Source: Candidatus Saccharimonadota bacterium (GTDB taxonomy: Bacteria > Patescibacteriota > Saccharimonadia > Saccharimonadales > AQU-01). Taken from it: DNA of 59,825 bases. Position numbers and translations under genes: made by a program. Positions within the stretch are counted from its first letter, which is position 1. Every line of letters starts with the position of its first letter. Below are positions 25,163 through 34,194 of the stretch, piece by piece. The notes beneath the pieces were generated by a model that was given only the letters and a program-made list of their open reading frames with translations, searched no databases and was not told where the DNA came from. The stretch is from assembly GCA_018499905.2 (NCBI GenBank), contig JAHBAU020000003.1, positions 1 to 59,825 on the forward strand, written 5' to 3'.

Positions 25163-28100
25163 AAAACAGTGATTACGTACATCTGCATAATCACACGCAG
25201 TACAGTTTGCTGGATGGTCTAACCAAAATTCCGGCCCTGATGGACGCCGTCAAAGAAATGGGCATGGAAGCTGTGGCAATTACCGATCATGGCACCATGT
25301 CAGGGGTCATTGAGTTTTATAAAACGGCGACAGAAAGTGACGTCAAACCCATAATCGGCATGGAAACCTATGTTGCGCCACGCGGACATCAAGATAAAGA
25401 CCCGGGCAAAGACAAGACACCTTTCCACTTAACGCTGTTGGCCATGGACAATGATGGGTATCGCAATTTAATGCGCCTCAGCACCATTGCCAATCTAGAA
25501 GGGTTTTATTATAAGCCACGCATTGACCATGAGTTACTGGAAAGACATCATCAAGGGTTGATTGTCCTGAGTGGCTGTATTGGCGGTGAAGTTGGCGATG
25601 CGCTGCGCCAAGGACAGGATGAGAAAGCAAAAGACATTGCCAGCTGGTATAAAAGCGTGTTTGGCAATCGGTATTATCTGGAAATTCAGGATCATGGTCA
25701 TCCGGAGCATCCGAGCAAATGGGCAGAGCAAGAACGCGTTAACGCCCTCATAATGGCTTTGGCAGCCGAGCTTGCAATTCCGGTTGTGGTGACGTGTGAT
25801 GCACACTATTTGCGGCACAGTGACCAAGAGGCCCACGAAATCTTGCTCTGTGTGCAAACTGGTTCTTTCTTAAATGATGAAAAACGGATGTCTTTGAGAG
25901 ACTTCGAGTTGCATGTCACTGACCCGCAAGAAATTGTGAAGCGTTGGGGCAAAGATCACCCAGAAGTCATTACCAACACCAGAGCGATTGCCGATCGCTG
26001 CAATGTGAGTATCGAGCTGGGAAACATCTTGATTCCAAAGTTTCCGGTTCCAGACAAAATGACTGAGAAAACCTATCTGCACGAAAAAGTCTATCGCGGC
26101 CTGGCGATGCGCTATGGCGGCGTAAAAGATGCTGCAGCCGAAAAGATGACAACCAAACAGGCGATGGCAGCGCTGCCAAAGCATGTGCAAGAACGCGCGG
26201 CATACGAGCTGCAAGTTATTGATGACATGGGCTTTAACGGCTATTTTTTGATCATTTCTGATTTTGTGAACTGGGGAAAAGATCAGGGGATAATTTTTGG
26301 CCCCGGGCGAGGCAGTGCCGCCGGTTCGATCATCGCCTATGCCCTTAAGATCACCGAACTCGATCCACTGTTATATGAGCTGCTGTTTGAACGATTTTTG
26401 AATCCAGACCGTATTTCTATGCCGGATATCGATATCGACATCCAAGATACACGCCGGGACGAAGTGATTCAGTATTGCGTGCAAAAATATGGCACGAGCC
26501 GAGTGGCAAACATTGTGACCTTTGGCAAAATGGCCGCCCGCAACGCCGTGCGCGATGTGGCTCGCGTGTTGCAGGTACCCTATGGTGATGCCGACCGCAT
26601 GGCAAAAATGATACCACCTCCCGTGCAAGGCCGTCACATACCGCTCAAAGTGTCTTTACAAGAGAATGCCGAACTAAAGGCCGAATACGAGGGCAATCCA
26701 GTTGCCAAGCGAGTGTTTGACCTAGCTACACAAGTTGAAGGTACGATTCGTTCGCACGGCGTACATGCCGCCGGCGTGGTGATTGCGCCGACGGATATTG
26801 TCGAGTATGCCCCGTTGGAAATGGCCCAAAAAGGCGTGGTGGCAACTCAGTATTCTATGGGACCAGTGGAAGAGCTCGGTCTTCTTAAAATGGACTTTCT
26901 TGGGCTTTCAAACCTCACAATTATCAAAAACGCGCTACGTATTATCAAAAAAGTTTACAAACAAGATATCGACATAAATGCTATTCGTTTGGACGATCCT
27001 AAAACATACGAACTGCTGGCTCGCGGTGATACAACGGGTGTTTTTCAGTTGGAATCCTCGGGCATGAAACGGTACTTAAAAGAACTAAAACCAACGGAAT
27101 TCAGTGACATTATTGCCATGTGTGCGCTATATCGACCAGGTCCGCTTGGTGCTGGCCTGACCGACTCCTTTGTGAAGCGAAAAAATGGTGAAGAAGAGGT
27201 GCGCTATGATCACCCGCTGACTGAAAATGCACTGAAATCAACTTACGGCGTCATTGTCTATCAGGAGCAGGTGATGCAGATGAGTAAAGAGATGTGCGGC
27301 TTTACCGGCGGTGAAGCTGACACGCTCCGCAAAGCAATTGGTAAGAAAAAGCGCGACGTCATGGACAAAATGGGTAAGCAGTTCATCCAGGGAGCTGTCA
27401 ATAACGGGGTGCCCAAGCAAGTAGTCGAAAAAATCTGGAACGATATCTTAGGTTTTGCCGACTATGCCTTTAATAAATCGCACTCGGCCTGTTACGGGCT
27501 CATTGCATATCAGACGGCTTACCTCAAGGCGCATTATCCCACAGCCTTCATGGCTGCCTTGATGACTAGCGACTACGATAACATTGATCGCTTGGCAATC
27601 GAGATCAGTGAGTGTAAGCACATGGGCATCGAAGTATTGTCGCCCGATGTCAATCAGTCATTTGTAGAGTTTGCCGTCGTGCCTGGCTTTGAGCCCTCGG
27701 GCGGGCAGATTCGTTTTGGTATGAATGCTATAAAAAACGTTGGAACGGGGGCTGTTGAAGAGATCTTACGAGCCCGTGCCGAAAACGGTCGGTTCGAAAC
27801 CCTGGAAGAGTTCTTAGCAACGGTCAATCCGCGAATCGTAAACCGCAAGGCCATGGAAAGTTTGATAAAATCTGGCGCCTTTGATCGGTATGAAACACGA
27901 CATACCTTGCTTGAGAATTTAGATGTCATTATGGCGTTTGCTGCACGGTTACATAAGCAGGGTATCGAAGGACAGATCAACCTGTTTGGCGAGGAAGAGA
28001 TGGAGCTCGCCAATGCTCGCCCAACTTTGAATTTACTGAGTGATGTGTCTCTGCACAATGAGCGAGAACTGGTTGTTTGGGAGCGTGAACTTTTGGGTAT

Positions 28101-28767
28101 TTATCTTTCGCAACATCCACTAGAATCCTTCGCAGCTATCTTGAGCGATTTGGCGACACCTATCACAGAAGTTTTAAAAACGCCTGAAGGCAAAACGGTA
28201 CAAGTTGGCGGGTTAGTGACAGATATTCGCCAGATTCTTACCAAAAATGGCCAAAAAATGGCCTTCGTTAAACTGGCCGATGACGAAGCCGAACTTGAGC
28301 TCCTCTTGTTTCCCAACTCCTTTGCCCAGACCGAACACCTATGGGAAAAAGATAAGGTCGTCATTGTAAAAGGTAAGATTAATACGAAGGGCCGCGACGG
28401 AAATCCCAGTGATGAAGTGAAGCTGATGGTTAATGAGGGTCGGGAAATCAGTCTGGCAGAGGCTAAGAATTATCGACCAAAACAGAAGCGCGGCAAGAAA
28501 GCAGCGGCGACCGCTGCGCCACCTGCTCCAGCAATTGCGCAAAAGCCAAAGCTATACCTGAGACTTCCGAGTAGTGAAGACCAGCAACTCCTCATGTCAT
28601 TGAAGCATGTCATTGACCAGTATCCTGGCGATACTGATGTTGTTCTCGTGGTTGGAGCTGGTCAGGCACGGCAAGCCATTAAGCTACCTCTGCGAGCTGA
28701 CACGGCTGCAGATTTATTGAAGCAGTTAAGCGAGCTTGTTGGGGCAGAAAACGTCAAACTCCACTAA
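25144..28767 (+). CDS. dnaE: DNA polymerase III subunit alpha
   Basis: The replicative polymerase, 1207 residues. The N-terminal PHP domain starts with HLHNHTQYSLLDG (H13, H15, H17) and ITDHGTMSG. The catalytic block PDIDIDIQDTRRDEVI near residue 430 has Ile where most DnaE proteins have Phe but keeps the aspartates. GPGRGSAAGS, the helix-hairpin-helix region (EEFLATVNPRIVNRKAMESLIKSGAFD) and a C-terminal OB-fold (VQVGGLVTDIRQILTKNGQKMAF) follow. An Ala/Pro/Lys linker near residue 1120 leads to a short tail domain. It is transcribed alone. Confidence 0.97.
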   Translation: MGAKQLKNSDYVHLHNHTQYSLLDGLTKIPALMDAVKEMGMEAVAITDHGTMSGVIEFYKTATESDVKPIIGMETYVAPRGHQDKDPGKDKTPFHLTLLAMDNDGYRNLMRLSTIANLEGFYYKPRIDHELLERHHQGLIVLSGCIGGEVGDALRQGQDEKAKDIASWYKSVFGNRYYLEIQDHGHPEHPSKWAEQERVNALIMALAAELAIPVVVTCDAHYLRHSDQEAHEILLCVQTGSFLNDEKRMSLRDFELHVTDPQEIVKRWGKDHPEVITNTRAIADRCNVSIELGNILIPKFPVPDKMTEKTYLHEKVYRGLAMRYGGVKDAAAEKMTTKQAMAALPKHVQERAAYELQVIDDMGFNGYFLIISDFVNWGKDQGIIFGPGRGSAAGSIIAYALKITELDPLLYELLFERFLNPDRISMPDIDIDIQDTRRDEVIQYCVQKYGTSRVANIVTFGKMAARNAVRDVARVLQVPYGDADRMAKMIPPPVQGRHIPLKVSLQENAELKAEYEGNPVAKRVFDLATQVEGTIRSHGVHAAGVVIAPTDIVEYAPLEMAQKGVVATQYSMGPVEELGLLKMDFLGLSNLTIIKNALRIIKKVYKQDIDINAIRLDDPKTYELLARGDTTGVFQLESSGMKRYLKELKPTEFSDIIAMCALYRPGPLGAGLTDSFVKRKNGEEEVRYDHPLTENALKSTYGVIVYQEQVMQMSKEMCGFTGGEADTLRKAIGKKKRDVMDKMGKQFIQGAVNNGVPKQVVEKIWNDILGFADYAFNKSHSACYGLIAYQTAYLKAHYPTAFMAALMTSDYDNIDRLAIEISECKHMGIEVLSPDVNQSFVEFAVVPGFEPSGGQIRFGMNAIKNVGTGAVEEILRARAENGRFETLEEFLATVNPRIVNRKAMESLIKSGAFDRYETRHTLLENLDVIMAFAARLHKQGIEGQINLFGEEEMELANARPTLNLLSDVSLHNERELVVWERELLGIYLSQHPLESFAAILSDLATPITEVLKTPEGKTVQVGGLVTDIRQILTKNGQKMAFVKLADDEAELELLLFPNSFAQTEHLWEKDKVVIVKGKINTKGRDGNPSDEVKLMVNEGREISLAEAKNYRPKQKRGKKAAATAAPPAPAIAQKPKLYLRLPSSEDQQLLMSLKHVIDQYPGDTDVVLVVGAGQARQAIKLPLRADTAADLLKQLSELVGAENVKLH

Positions 28768-28796
28768 TTGTTGTTGATTAGTTTCTTGCGCGTCGC

Positions 28797-29837
28797 TTAC
28801 AGAACGTAACCGGCGGTTTGGGAAATCATGACACAGAGGCCAATCAGGCTAATGACAGTGACATCAAACAGCATGTGATGCAGCACGTAGCGCTCGCCTT
28901 TGACCAGCCACTTGCGTATTGCGAATGCGTGCTTGAGGGCAAGCGACAACAGACTGGCGATAATCAAACCGCTAGCCACACCGCTCAACCACGCTAACTG
29001 GCCTCGGGTTATGGTAGCTAAACGCGAGATTGCCACCGGTTCTGGCTCAGTCGTAATTGGTGCATCTGTGGTGATTGGGGTTGCGACAGGTTCAGCGACA
29101 GTCTCGGTAGGTTGTTCTGTCGGTTGTTCAACAGCACTCTCTGGTGCTGGCACAGGAGCCGGTACGGGTGTCGGCGTAGGTTGTTTATTCGTTGATTGTA
29201 CGACGGGTTGTGGCGAGGGTGTCGGTGCTGGCGCTGCACTGGCGCTGGCTACAGTTGGCTGGCCATACATGGCGACCACGACTGTTTCGGGTCCGGTTCC
29301 TTGGTAATCACTAGAATTGGCGTACCCAAAGCCGACATCGGTATAGTCGCCAAGCAACATATTCTCGCGGTGGCTCGGGCTGTTCATCCAGCCAGTTACA
29401 GTGTCAGCACTAGTCAAGAAGCCGTAGGCTAAGTTTTCACCAGCCTTCTTATAATCATATCCAGTACTATCGATAAAGACCCAAGGTGGATTACCTTCAG
29501 GGGTGTTATGCGACCAATAGTCCCTAGCAACCATATCGTCAGCCTTGGCTTGCGCTGCTTGATTAAGGGAAGAATTTAGGCTGAGATTGCCGACGCTATT
29601 GGCTGCCCGCTGCTGATTCGTAGCGTCTAATAGTCCACTTCGGCTGAGACTGGTGGCATAGGCTAAGACACCGCGTTGTGCTAGTGGCCTACTAAACAGC
29701 CCAATTACCAATCCCAGGGACACGATTAATAGGAGCGGCATATAGGGCCAATAAACTTTTAAGAAGTCTTTGGTCGGGTTTTGGTGTTTGCCGTGTCGTT
29801 TTTTATTTGCGGCGGTACTTTGTCTATGTGCAGCCAT
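28797..29837 (-). CDS. Envelope protein with CAP/SCP domain, Pro-rich linker and three TM segments
   Basis: 346 residues: a basic cytosolic N-terminus, a membrane segment near 31-49, then an extracytoplasmic CAP (SCP/PR-1-like) domain at about 70-195. The CAP cavity residues are visible in DYWSHNTPEG, AGENLAYG and WMNSPSHRENML. A Pro/Thr/Glu-rich linker (about 200-270) follows, then two C-terminal membrane helices. The function of bacterial CAP domains is mostly unknown (cell-wall or lipid binding proposed). The two-ended anchoring would loop the CAP domain out of the membrane. It converges with dnaE. Confidence 0.85.
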   Translation of the reverse strand: MAAHRQSTAANKKRHGKHQNPTKDFLKVYWPYMPLLLIVSLGLVIGLFSRPLAQRGVLAYATSLSRSGLLDATNQQRAANSVGNLSLNSSLNQAAQAKADDMVARDYWSHNTPEGNPPWVFIDSTGYDYKKAGENLAYGFLTSADTVTGWMNSPSHRENMLLGDYTDVGFGYANSSDYQGTGPETVVVAMYGQPTVASASAAPAPTPSPQPVVQSTNKQPTPTPVPAPVPAPESAVEQPTEQPTETVAEPVATPITTDAPITTEPEPVAISRLATITRGQLAWLSGVASGLIIASLLSLALKHAFAIRKWLVKGERYVLHHMLFDVTVISLIGLCVMISQTAGYVL

Positions 29838-29917
29838 ATTCGAATGAGTGTAGTATACCAGATAGTTGCACGGTCGTATAAAATCAAACGGTACAATAGT
29901 TTCAGGAGTTTTTATTC

Positions 29918-30427
29918 ATGCCCCTAGTGCCAAAAGTCACACTCGTCGTTATTGCCCATAATATCCGCAGCAGTCACAATATTGGCTCACTTTTTCGAAC
30001 GGCTGAAGCTCTAGGAGCATCTAAGTTGTATTTAACCGGTTTTACACCCTACCCAAAGAGTGTTCACGACACGCGGCTGCCTCATGTTGCAACAAAAACG
30101 CATAAGGACATTGCTAAAACAGCCTTGGGCGCTGAGCATTTATTAAAATGGCAACAAACCAGTGATATCACACAACTTATTAAGCGGCTTAAAAGACGCA
30201 ACTATAAAATAGTGGCTTTGGAGCAAGCGCCGAACAGTGTCGACCTTCGCGACTGTGCGCTGCTCGGACGGGTAGCTCTGGTTCTAGGCAATGAACCGTC
30301 AGGCATTGACGCTGAGACCCTCAGATTGTGTGACATTGCCGTTGAAATTCCAATGAAAGGCGACAAAGAGTCTTTAAATGTTGTGCAAGCAGCCGCCATC
30401 GCTATGTATCACTTTGGTTACCTTTAG
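29918..30427 (+). CDS. SpoU/TrmH-family RNA 2'-O-methyltransferase
   Basis: A 169-residue SPOUT enzyme predicted to 2'-O-methylate rRNA or tRNA ribose. Motif 1 HNIRSSHNIGSLFRTAEALGA, motif 2 LVLGNEPSGID and motif 3 IPMKGDKESLNVVQAAAIAMYHF are all present, including the conserved Arg, Glu and Asn. The target nucleotide is unknown. A -10-like TACAAT (29892-29897) and AGGAG about 10 nt before the ATG support the start. Confidence 0.9.
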   Translation: MPLVPKVTLVVIAHNIRSSHNIGSLFRTAEALGASKLYLTGFTPYPKSVHDTRLPHVATKTHKDIAKTALGAEHLLKWQQTSDITQLIKRLKRRNYKIVALEQAPNSVDLRDCALLGRVALVLGNEPSGIDAETLRLCDIAVEIPMKGDKESLNVVQAAAIAMYHFGYL

Positions 30428-30469
30428 CCGTATACCGCTGGCTCGCTGACTGTTATAATACTTATGCTT

Positions 30470-32071
30470 ATGGCACAAAATGTCCGACTTGCCGATGAAC
30501 AATCTACCGCGCGCCGCGCGCGTATTCTAGGCATGGTATATGTGGACACTTCCAATATGACCAACATCCAGCTGTTCAAGGGAGTCATGTCCGTCGCTGA
30601 GCTTTATCAGTACAAAGTGATACCGCTGTATGCTGATGAGCACACGATCAATTTCGGTGTTACCACCACCACTTCACAGCAAACGATGGCACAACTGAAA
30701 AATCGTTTCCAAGATCAGCGCGTAAGTTACGCGTTGATATCGGACAGCGGTTTTCGTGAGATTATGCGCATGTATGATCCGCCGCAAAAAGTCGTCTACC
30801 ATGACATCGAAATTGCCTCGGCTGGCAGCCAGGAACTGGTGCAAAAAGTATCACAGATTCTTGAACAAATCCGGGCAGATGACATGTTGGCTTATTTGGT
30901 CCAGCAGGCTCACAAACTTGGTGCCAGTGATATTCACTATGAAACTCAATCCAAATTTGTCCGCATCCGACTGCGCATTGATGGAGTTCTCCATGCTGTG
31001 GCGCACGTTTCGTTTGAAAAAGCCCATGTGTTGATATCGGCTATTGCCAGTGCCGCCAATGTCTCAACCTCAGCGAATGAACCGCAACAAGGGCATATCT
31101 CTCAAGTTACCAAGATGGCCGACGGTTCTGAAGTCAAGGTAAACTTGCGTGTCGAAACTGTTCCGGCAATTAACGGCATGGATATAGTGATGCGCTTGTT
31201 CAACATGGACCAAAGCATGTACACGCTTGACCGACTTGGCCTATCAGCTGATGAGCGACAGGTGCTGGAAGCAATTATTAGCAAGCCATCCGGGTTAGTG
31301 ATGGCTGTTGGTCCTACCGGTTCAGGTAAAACGACGACCTTATATTCAGTCCTAAATAGTCTCAACAACGAAGAACGAAAAATCATAACTATTGAAGATC
31401 CTGTCGAGTATCAGTTCGAAGGCATTACCCAGATTCCTGTGCCAAATACGGTTACCACCCATGGTAGTTTTGCCCAGGAGCTGCGTGCAGTTTTGCGACT
31501 TGACCCAGATATTGTGATGGTTGGCGAAATTCGAGATAACGATACAGCCAAGACGGCGTTGCAGGCAGCGCTCACCGGGCATCTGGTGTTATCGACTTTT
31601 CACGCCAGCTCCGCCTCGGCAGCTATCACCCGGCTAATGGATATGGTAGCGGAGAATCCGCTATTCCTGTCAGCAATTCGACTAGTTATGGCACAGCGCT
31701 TGGTTCGGCGCCTCGATGATGCAACCAAGCAAGCCTATACGCCCGACGAGGGAACGCTTGAAGTTATTAGGCGGGTTATTGAGACATTGCCAGCTAATGT
31801 TCCCAGGCCTAAGCTTGAAGGCTTGCAACTCTATAGCCCCGGTAAATCAGATGATAACCCTTATGGCTTCCGTGGCCAGCTGGCTTTGAGAGAGCAGTTT
31901 TTGCTCCATGGCCCAGTACTTGAACTATTGCAGACCGGTAAGGAGTTTACGGCTGAACAGATCGAGAAGGCGGCGATTCAAAGTGGCATGACCACGATGC
32001 TGCAAAATGGCATCCTAAAAGCCATAGCCGGTGAAACGACCCTGACAGAAGTTTTCAGAGTAGTCGGTTAG
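30470..32071 (+). CDS. Type IV pilus/type II secretion-type assembly ATPase (GspE/PilB family)
   Basis: Predicted to power pilus extension. It has a divergent N-terminal domain, then Walker A GPTGSGKT near residue 281, the Asp box IEDPVEYQFEGITQIPV, Walker B LRLDPDIVMVGEIRD and the His box LSTFHASSA. No cysteine zinc motif is seen. No other pilus gene is in the window. The first ATG (30464) is 4 nt after the extended -10 TGTTATAAT (hexamer 30454-30459). ATG 30470, 10 nt after it, fits the local leaderless rule and is chosen (534 residues). Confidence 0.9.
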   Translation: MAQNVRLADEQSTARRARILGMVYVDTSNMTNIQLFKGVMSVAELYQYKVIPLYADEHTINFGVTTTTSQQTMAQLKNRFQDQRVSYALISDSGFREIMRMYDPPQKVVYHDIEIASAGSQELVQKVSQILEQIRADDMLAYLVQQAHKLGASDIHYETQSKFVRIRLRIDGVLHAVAHVSFEKAHVLISAIASAANVSTSANEPQQGHISQVTKMADGSEVKVNLRVETVPAINGMDIVMRLFNMDQSMYTLDRLGLSADERQVLEAIISKPSGLVMAVGPTGSGKTTTLYSVLNSLNNEERKIITIEDPVEYQFEGITQIPVPNTVTTHGSFAQELRAVLRLDPDIVMVGEIRDNDTAKTALQAALTGHLVLSTFHASSASAAITRLMDMVAENPLFLSAIRLVMAQRLVRRLDDATKQAYTPDEGTLEVIRRVIETLPANVPRPKLEGLQLYSPGKSDDNPYGFRGQLALREQFLLHGPVLELLQTGKEFTAEQIEKAAIQSGMTTMLQNGILKAIAGETTLTEVFRVVG

Positions 32072-32094
32072 TTGAGCATGCACTTATAGGGGTG

Positions 32095-32130
32095 TTGTCA
32101 GATAAGCCTAAGTATGCTAAAGTACTTTAG
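32095..32130 (+). promoter_or_regulatory. rplS promoter with a palindrome over the -10 box
   Basis: TTGTCA (32095-32100), a 17-bp spacer and TAAAGT (32118-32123). A perfect 14-bp palindrome CTAAAGTACTTTAG (32117-32130) covers the -10 and the region towards the start point. It may be an operator or an RNA hairpin at the 5' end of the rplS leader. No binding protein can be named. Confidence 0.45.
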
Positions 32131-32176
32131 AAGTAAATTCTCTGAAACGAACAAGAGAAGAGGAAAATAAGCAGTT

Positions 32177-32704
32177 ATGAATGTGTTGAAGGCTGTCGAA
32201 GCAAAGTATCAGAAAACCGCTGTTGTTGATGTCCGTTCTGGCGACACTGTTAAAGTGCACCAAAAAATCCGTGAAGGTAACAAAGAGCGTGTGCAGATTT
32301 TTGAAGGTTTAGTTATTCGTGTCGGTCGTAAGGCCAGTCTGACAAACACCATTACTGTACGCAAAATTGCTAGCGGTGTCGGTGTTGAAAAGACTTACTT
32401 ACTTCACAGCCCGAACGTCCTCAAAGTTGAAGTCACCAAACGCAGCAAAGTTCGCCGCAATTATCTGACCTACATGCGGGCCCTGACCGGCAAGAACGCT
32501 CGTCTGAGCGGTGTCGCCTTTGACAAAAGCATCAATGACATTCACGATACTGCCGCCGAAGCCGAAGAAGAAAAGCTTAAGGAAGAAACTGAAAAAGCCG
32601 CGCAGGCTGAAGCCGATGCCAAGGCTAGAGAAGCTGCTGAGTTAGAAGCTAAGGCTGCTGCCGCTCTTGCTGCTCGCGGCAAAGAAGCTTCTGAAGAAGA
32701 ATAG
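32177..32704 (+). CDS. rplS: 50S ribosomal protein L19 with acidic/Ala-rich C-terminal extension
   Basis: A component of the large subunit at the 30S interface. Residues 1 to about 112 are a normal L19 (SGDTVKVHQKIREGNKERVQIFEGLVI, KTYLLHSPNVLKVEV, AKLYYLR-like VRRNYLTYMRALTGKNARL). About 60 extra residues follow, a charged helical tail of Glu, Ala and Lys (EEEKLKEETEKAAQAEADAK and on). Typical L19 is about 115 residues. The downstream order rplS-rnhB-yraN is a conserved bacterial arrangement. Confidence 0.95.
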   Translation: MNVLKAVEAKYQKTAVVDVRSGDTVKVHQKIREGNKERVQIFEGLVIRVGRKASLTNTITVRKIASGVGVEKTYLLHSPNVLKVEVTKRSKVRRNYLTYMRALTGKNARLSGVAFDKSINDIHDTAAEAEEEKLKEETEKAAQAEADAKAREAAELEAKAAAALAARGKEASEEE

Positions 32705-32726
32705 TCTGAATTCTGTATGACAAGAT

Positions 32727-32762
32727 GCCGTCAGCTGCTCGTCAGCCGGCGGTATTTTTATT
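32727..32762 (+). terminator. Intrinsic terminator after rplS
   Basis: A stem of GCCG...CGGC and GCTG...CAGC with a three-base bulge (TCA) and loop CTCGT is followed by GGTATTTTTATT. The T-rich tail ends at the rnhB start. Some read-through to rnhB is likely given the lack of another strong promoter. Confidence 0.6.
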
Positions 32763-33341
32763 ATGATAAGGCGCATGATAGGGATTGATGAGGTTGGTCG
32801 AGGCGCCTGGGCGGGGCCTTTGCTGGTTGTAGCTTACCGTCAGACGGGGGAAATGCCTAGTGGTATTGGCGACTCAAAGAAGATTATCAAAAAGCGCCGC
32901 GAGTCATTAGCACACGAGCTGGAGTTATGTGGCGATCGTGGATTTGGCTGGGTCGAAGCGCAAGAAATTGACGCAGTTGGACTGACCGCAGCCATGCACT
33001 TGGCTGTGGCGCGAGCTCTAGCAGGCATTACTGCGTTAAGCGACGAAAAGATCATAATTGACGGCCACATAAATTATTGTCCCAAACAGTTTATAAACGT
33101 TATGACTGTCATCAAGGCCGATGGGAGCGTGCCGGCAGTTGGTGCTGCCAGTATTGTGGCCAAAGTTGCCCGGGATGCTCATCTTCAAAAACTGGCCGCC
33201 TTGTATCCGCAGTATGGTTTTGATCGCCATGTAGGCTATGGCACCAAACGCCACCAAGATGCCTTGCAGTTGTACGGCATCACACCTGAGCACCGACAGT
33301 CATATAAACCGGTTCGCAAATGTCTTAATCAACCACTATGA
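32763..33341 (+). CDS. rnhB: Ribonuclease HII
   Basis: Removes RNA from RNA-DNA hybrids and misincorporated ribonucleotides. The 192-residue protein shows the catalytic GIDEVGRGAWAGPLLV (D9, E10), a further acid in IIDGHINY and the conserved VAKVARDAHLQ and GYGTKRHQDAL. The inner ATG 32775 is an alternative: it would start at MIGIDEVGRG like many homologues and lies 7 nt after a TATGAT. The 3' end overlaps yraN by 4 bp. Confidence 0.95.
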   Translation: MIRRMIGIDEVGRGAWAGPLLVVAYRQTGEMPSGIGDSKKIIKKRRESLAHELELCGDRGFGWVEAQEIDAVGLTAAMHLAVARALAGITALSDEKIIIDGHINYCPKQFINVMTVIKADGSVPAVGAASIVAKVARDAHLQKLAALYPQYGFDRHVGYGTKRHQDALQLYGITPEHRQSYKPVRKCLNQPL

Positions 33342-33682
33342 CGACAAACTATGCACATGGACATATTGCCGAGCAATATGCTGCGGCACATCTTAAGCAA
33401 CTTGGTTACAAAATTATCGAGATAAACTGGAAAACCCGCTACTGCGAAATTGATATTGTTGCCGAAAAGAGTAGCTGTATCTACTTTGTCGAAGTCAAAT
33501 ACCGTCAAACAGCAGCTCAGGGCTTTGGCCTTGATTACATTACTCCAAAAAAGCTCAAGCAAATGACCTTCGCAGCTGAGTTTTGGGTTCAAGATCACAA
33601 TTGGAAATCTGACTATTACCTAGCAGCAATAGAAGTATATGGCGATCACAACCTGGTTAGTGAGTTAGTAATAATCGAATAA
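33338..33682 (+). CDS. YraN/UPF0102-family endonuclease-like protein
   Basis: 114 residues with the PD-(D/E)xK-type core of the YraN family: HGHIAEQYAAAHLKQLGYKIIEINW, then CEIDIVAEKSSCIYFVEVKYR (Glu, Asp and E-x-K). The biochemical role is unsettled. The rplS-rnhB-yraN order is widespread in bacteria and supports the identity. Translation is coupled to rnhB through an ATGA overlap. Confidence 0.88.
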   Translation: MTTNYAHGHIAEQYAAAHLKQLGYKIIEINWKTRYCEIDIVAEKSSCIYFVEVKYRQTAAQGFGLDYITPKKLKQMTFAAEFWVQDHNWKSDYYLAAIEVYGDHNLVSELVIIE

Positions 33683-33699
33683 AATGATATAATATAGTA

Positions 33700-34194
33700 A
33701 TGTCCGATCTGCCCATTAGAATTAGTGAGCTTCTTCCAGCATTTGAGCGTAGCACCTATGATTCTTTATTGCCCCGCGCAACAGTGTTATGTGGCGAAGA
33801 GCTTGATGCATTTAGAAGAGCTACAGCAAGTACTCGAGTGTGCACGGCTATAGCTCCGCTCGGAATGGCATTTTTACAAAAAGAAGGTTATCAGGTAATA
33901 AGCGAATGGCACATTCCTAATCACCCGCTTACCCAAGGTGGTCGGCTCGGCCACATGTTTATTTCTGAGCTTGGAGACCCGAACAGAAGACGGCTCGGTG
34001 AACATGATGTGGTGATTGATCCGACATACCTACAATTTGCACACGCGGACGCTAGGACTCATGACCTACCAAGTGTGTTCGTAGGACCAAGAGGTGAAAT
34101 TATGCAAATGATGTCCGACCCAGATTTCTCGATTAACCCTGTCGCTGCTCAATTTTATACAGAAGACACCTGGGTTCCGGCAAAATCCTTCTAG
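33700..34194 (+). CDS. ORFan with possible papain/transglutaminase-like Cys-His-Asp triad
   Basis: 164 residues, soluble, no recognised family. C48 (RVCTAIA), H85 (GHMFISE) and D107 (VVIDPTYLQF) occur in the order and spacing of papain-like or transglutaminase folds. VIDPTYxQF in particular is a frequent sequence around the Asp in such proteins. This is an inference from motifs. An extended -10 TGATATAAT (hexamer 33688-33693) is 6 nt before the ATG, so it is a self-standing, leaderless unit. It converges with and overlaps the aminopeptidase gene by 4 bp. Confidence 0.65.
   Translation: MSDLPIRISELLPAFERSTYDSLLPRATVLCGEELDAFRRATASTRVCTAIAPLGMAFLQKEGYQVISEWHIPNHPLTQGGRLGHMFISELGDPNRRRLGEHDVVIDPTYLQFAHADARTHDLPSVFVGPRGEIMQMMSDPDFSINPVAAQFYTEDTWVPAKSF

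Noticed and set aside
28900-29307. Plus-strand 135-codon ORF antisense to the CAP protein
   Set aside because: Gly/Val/Ala-rich because it mirrors the Pro/Thr-rich linker codons; a shadow frame.
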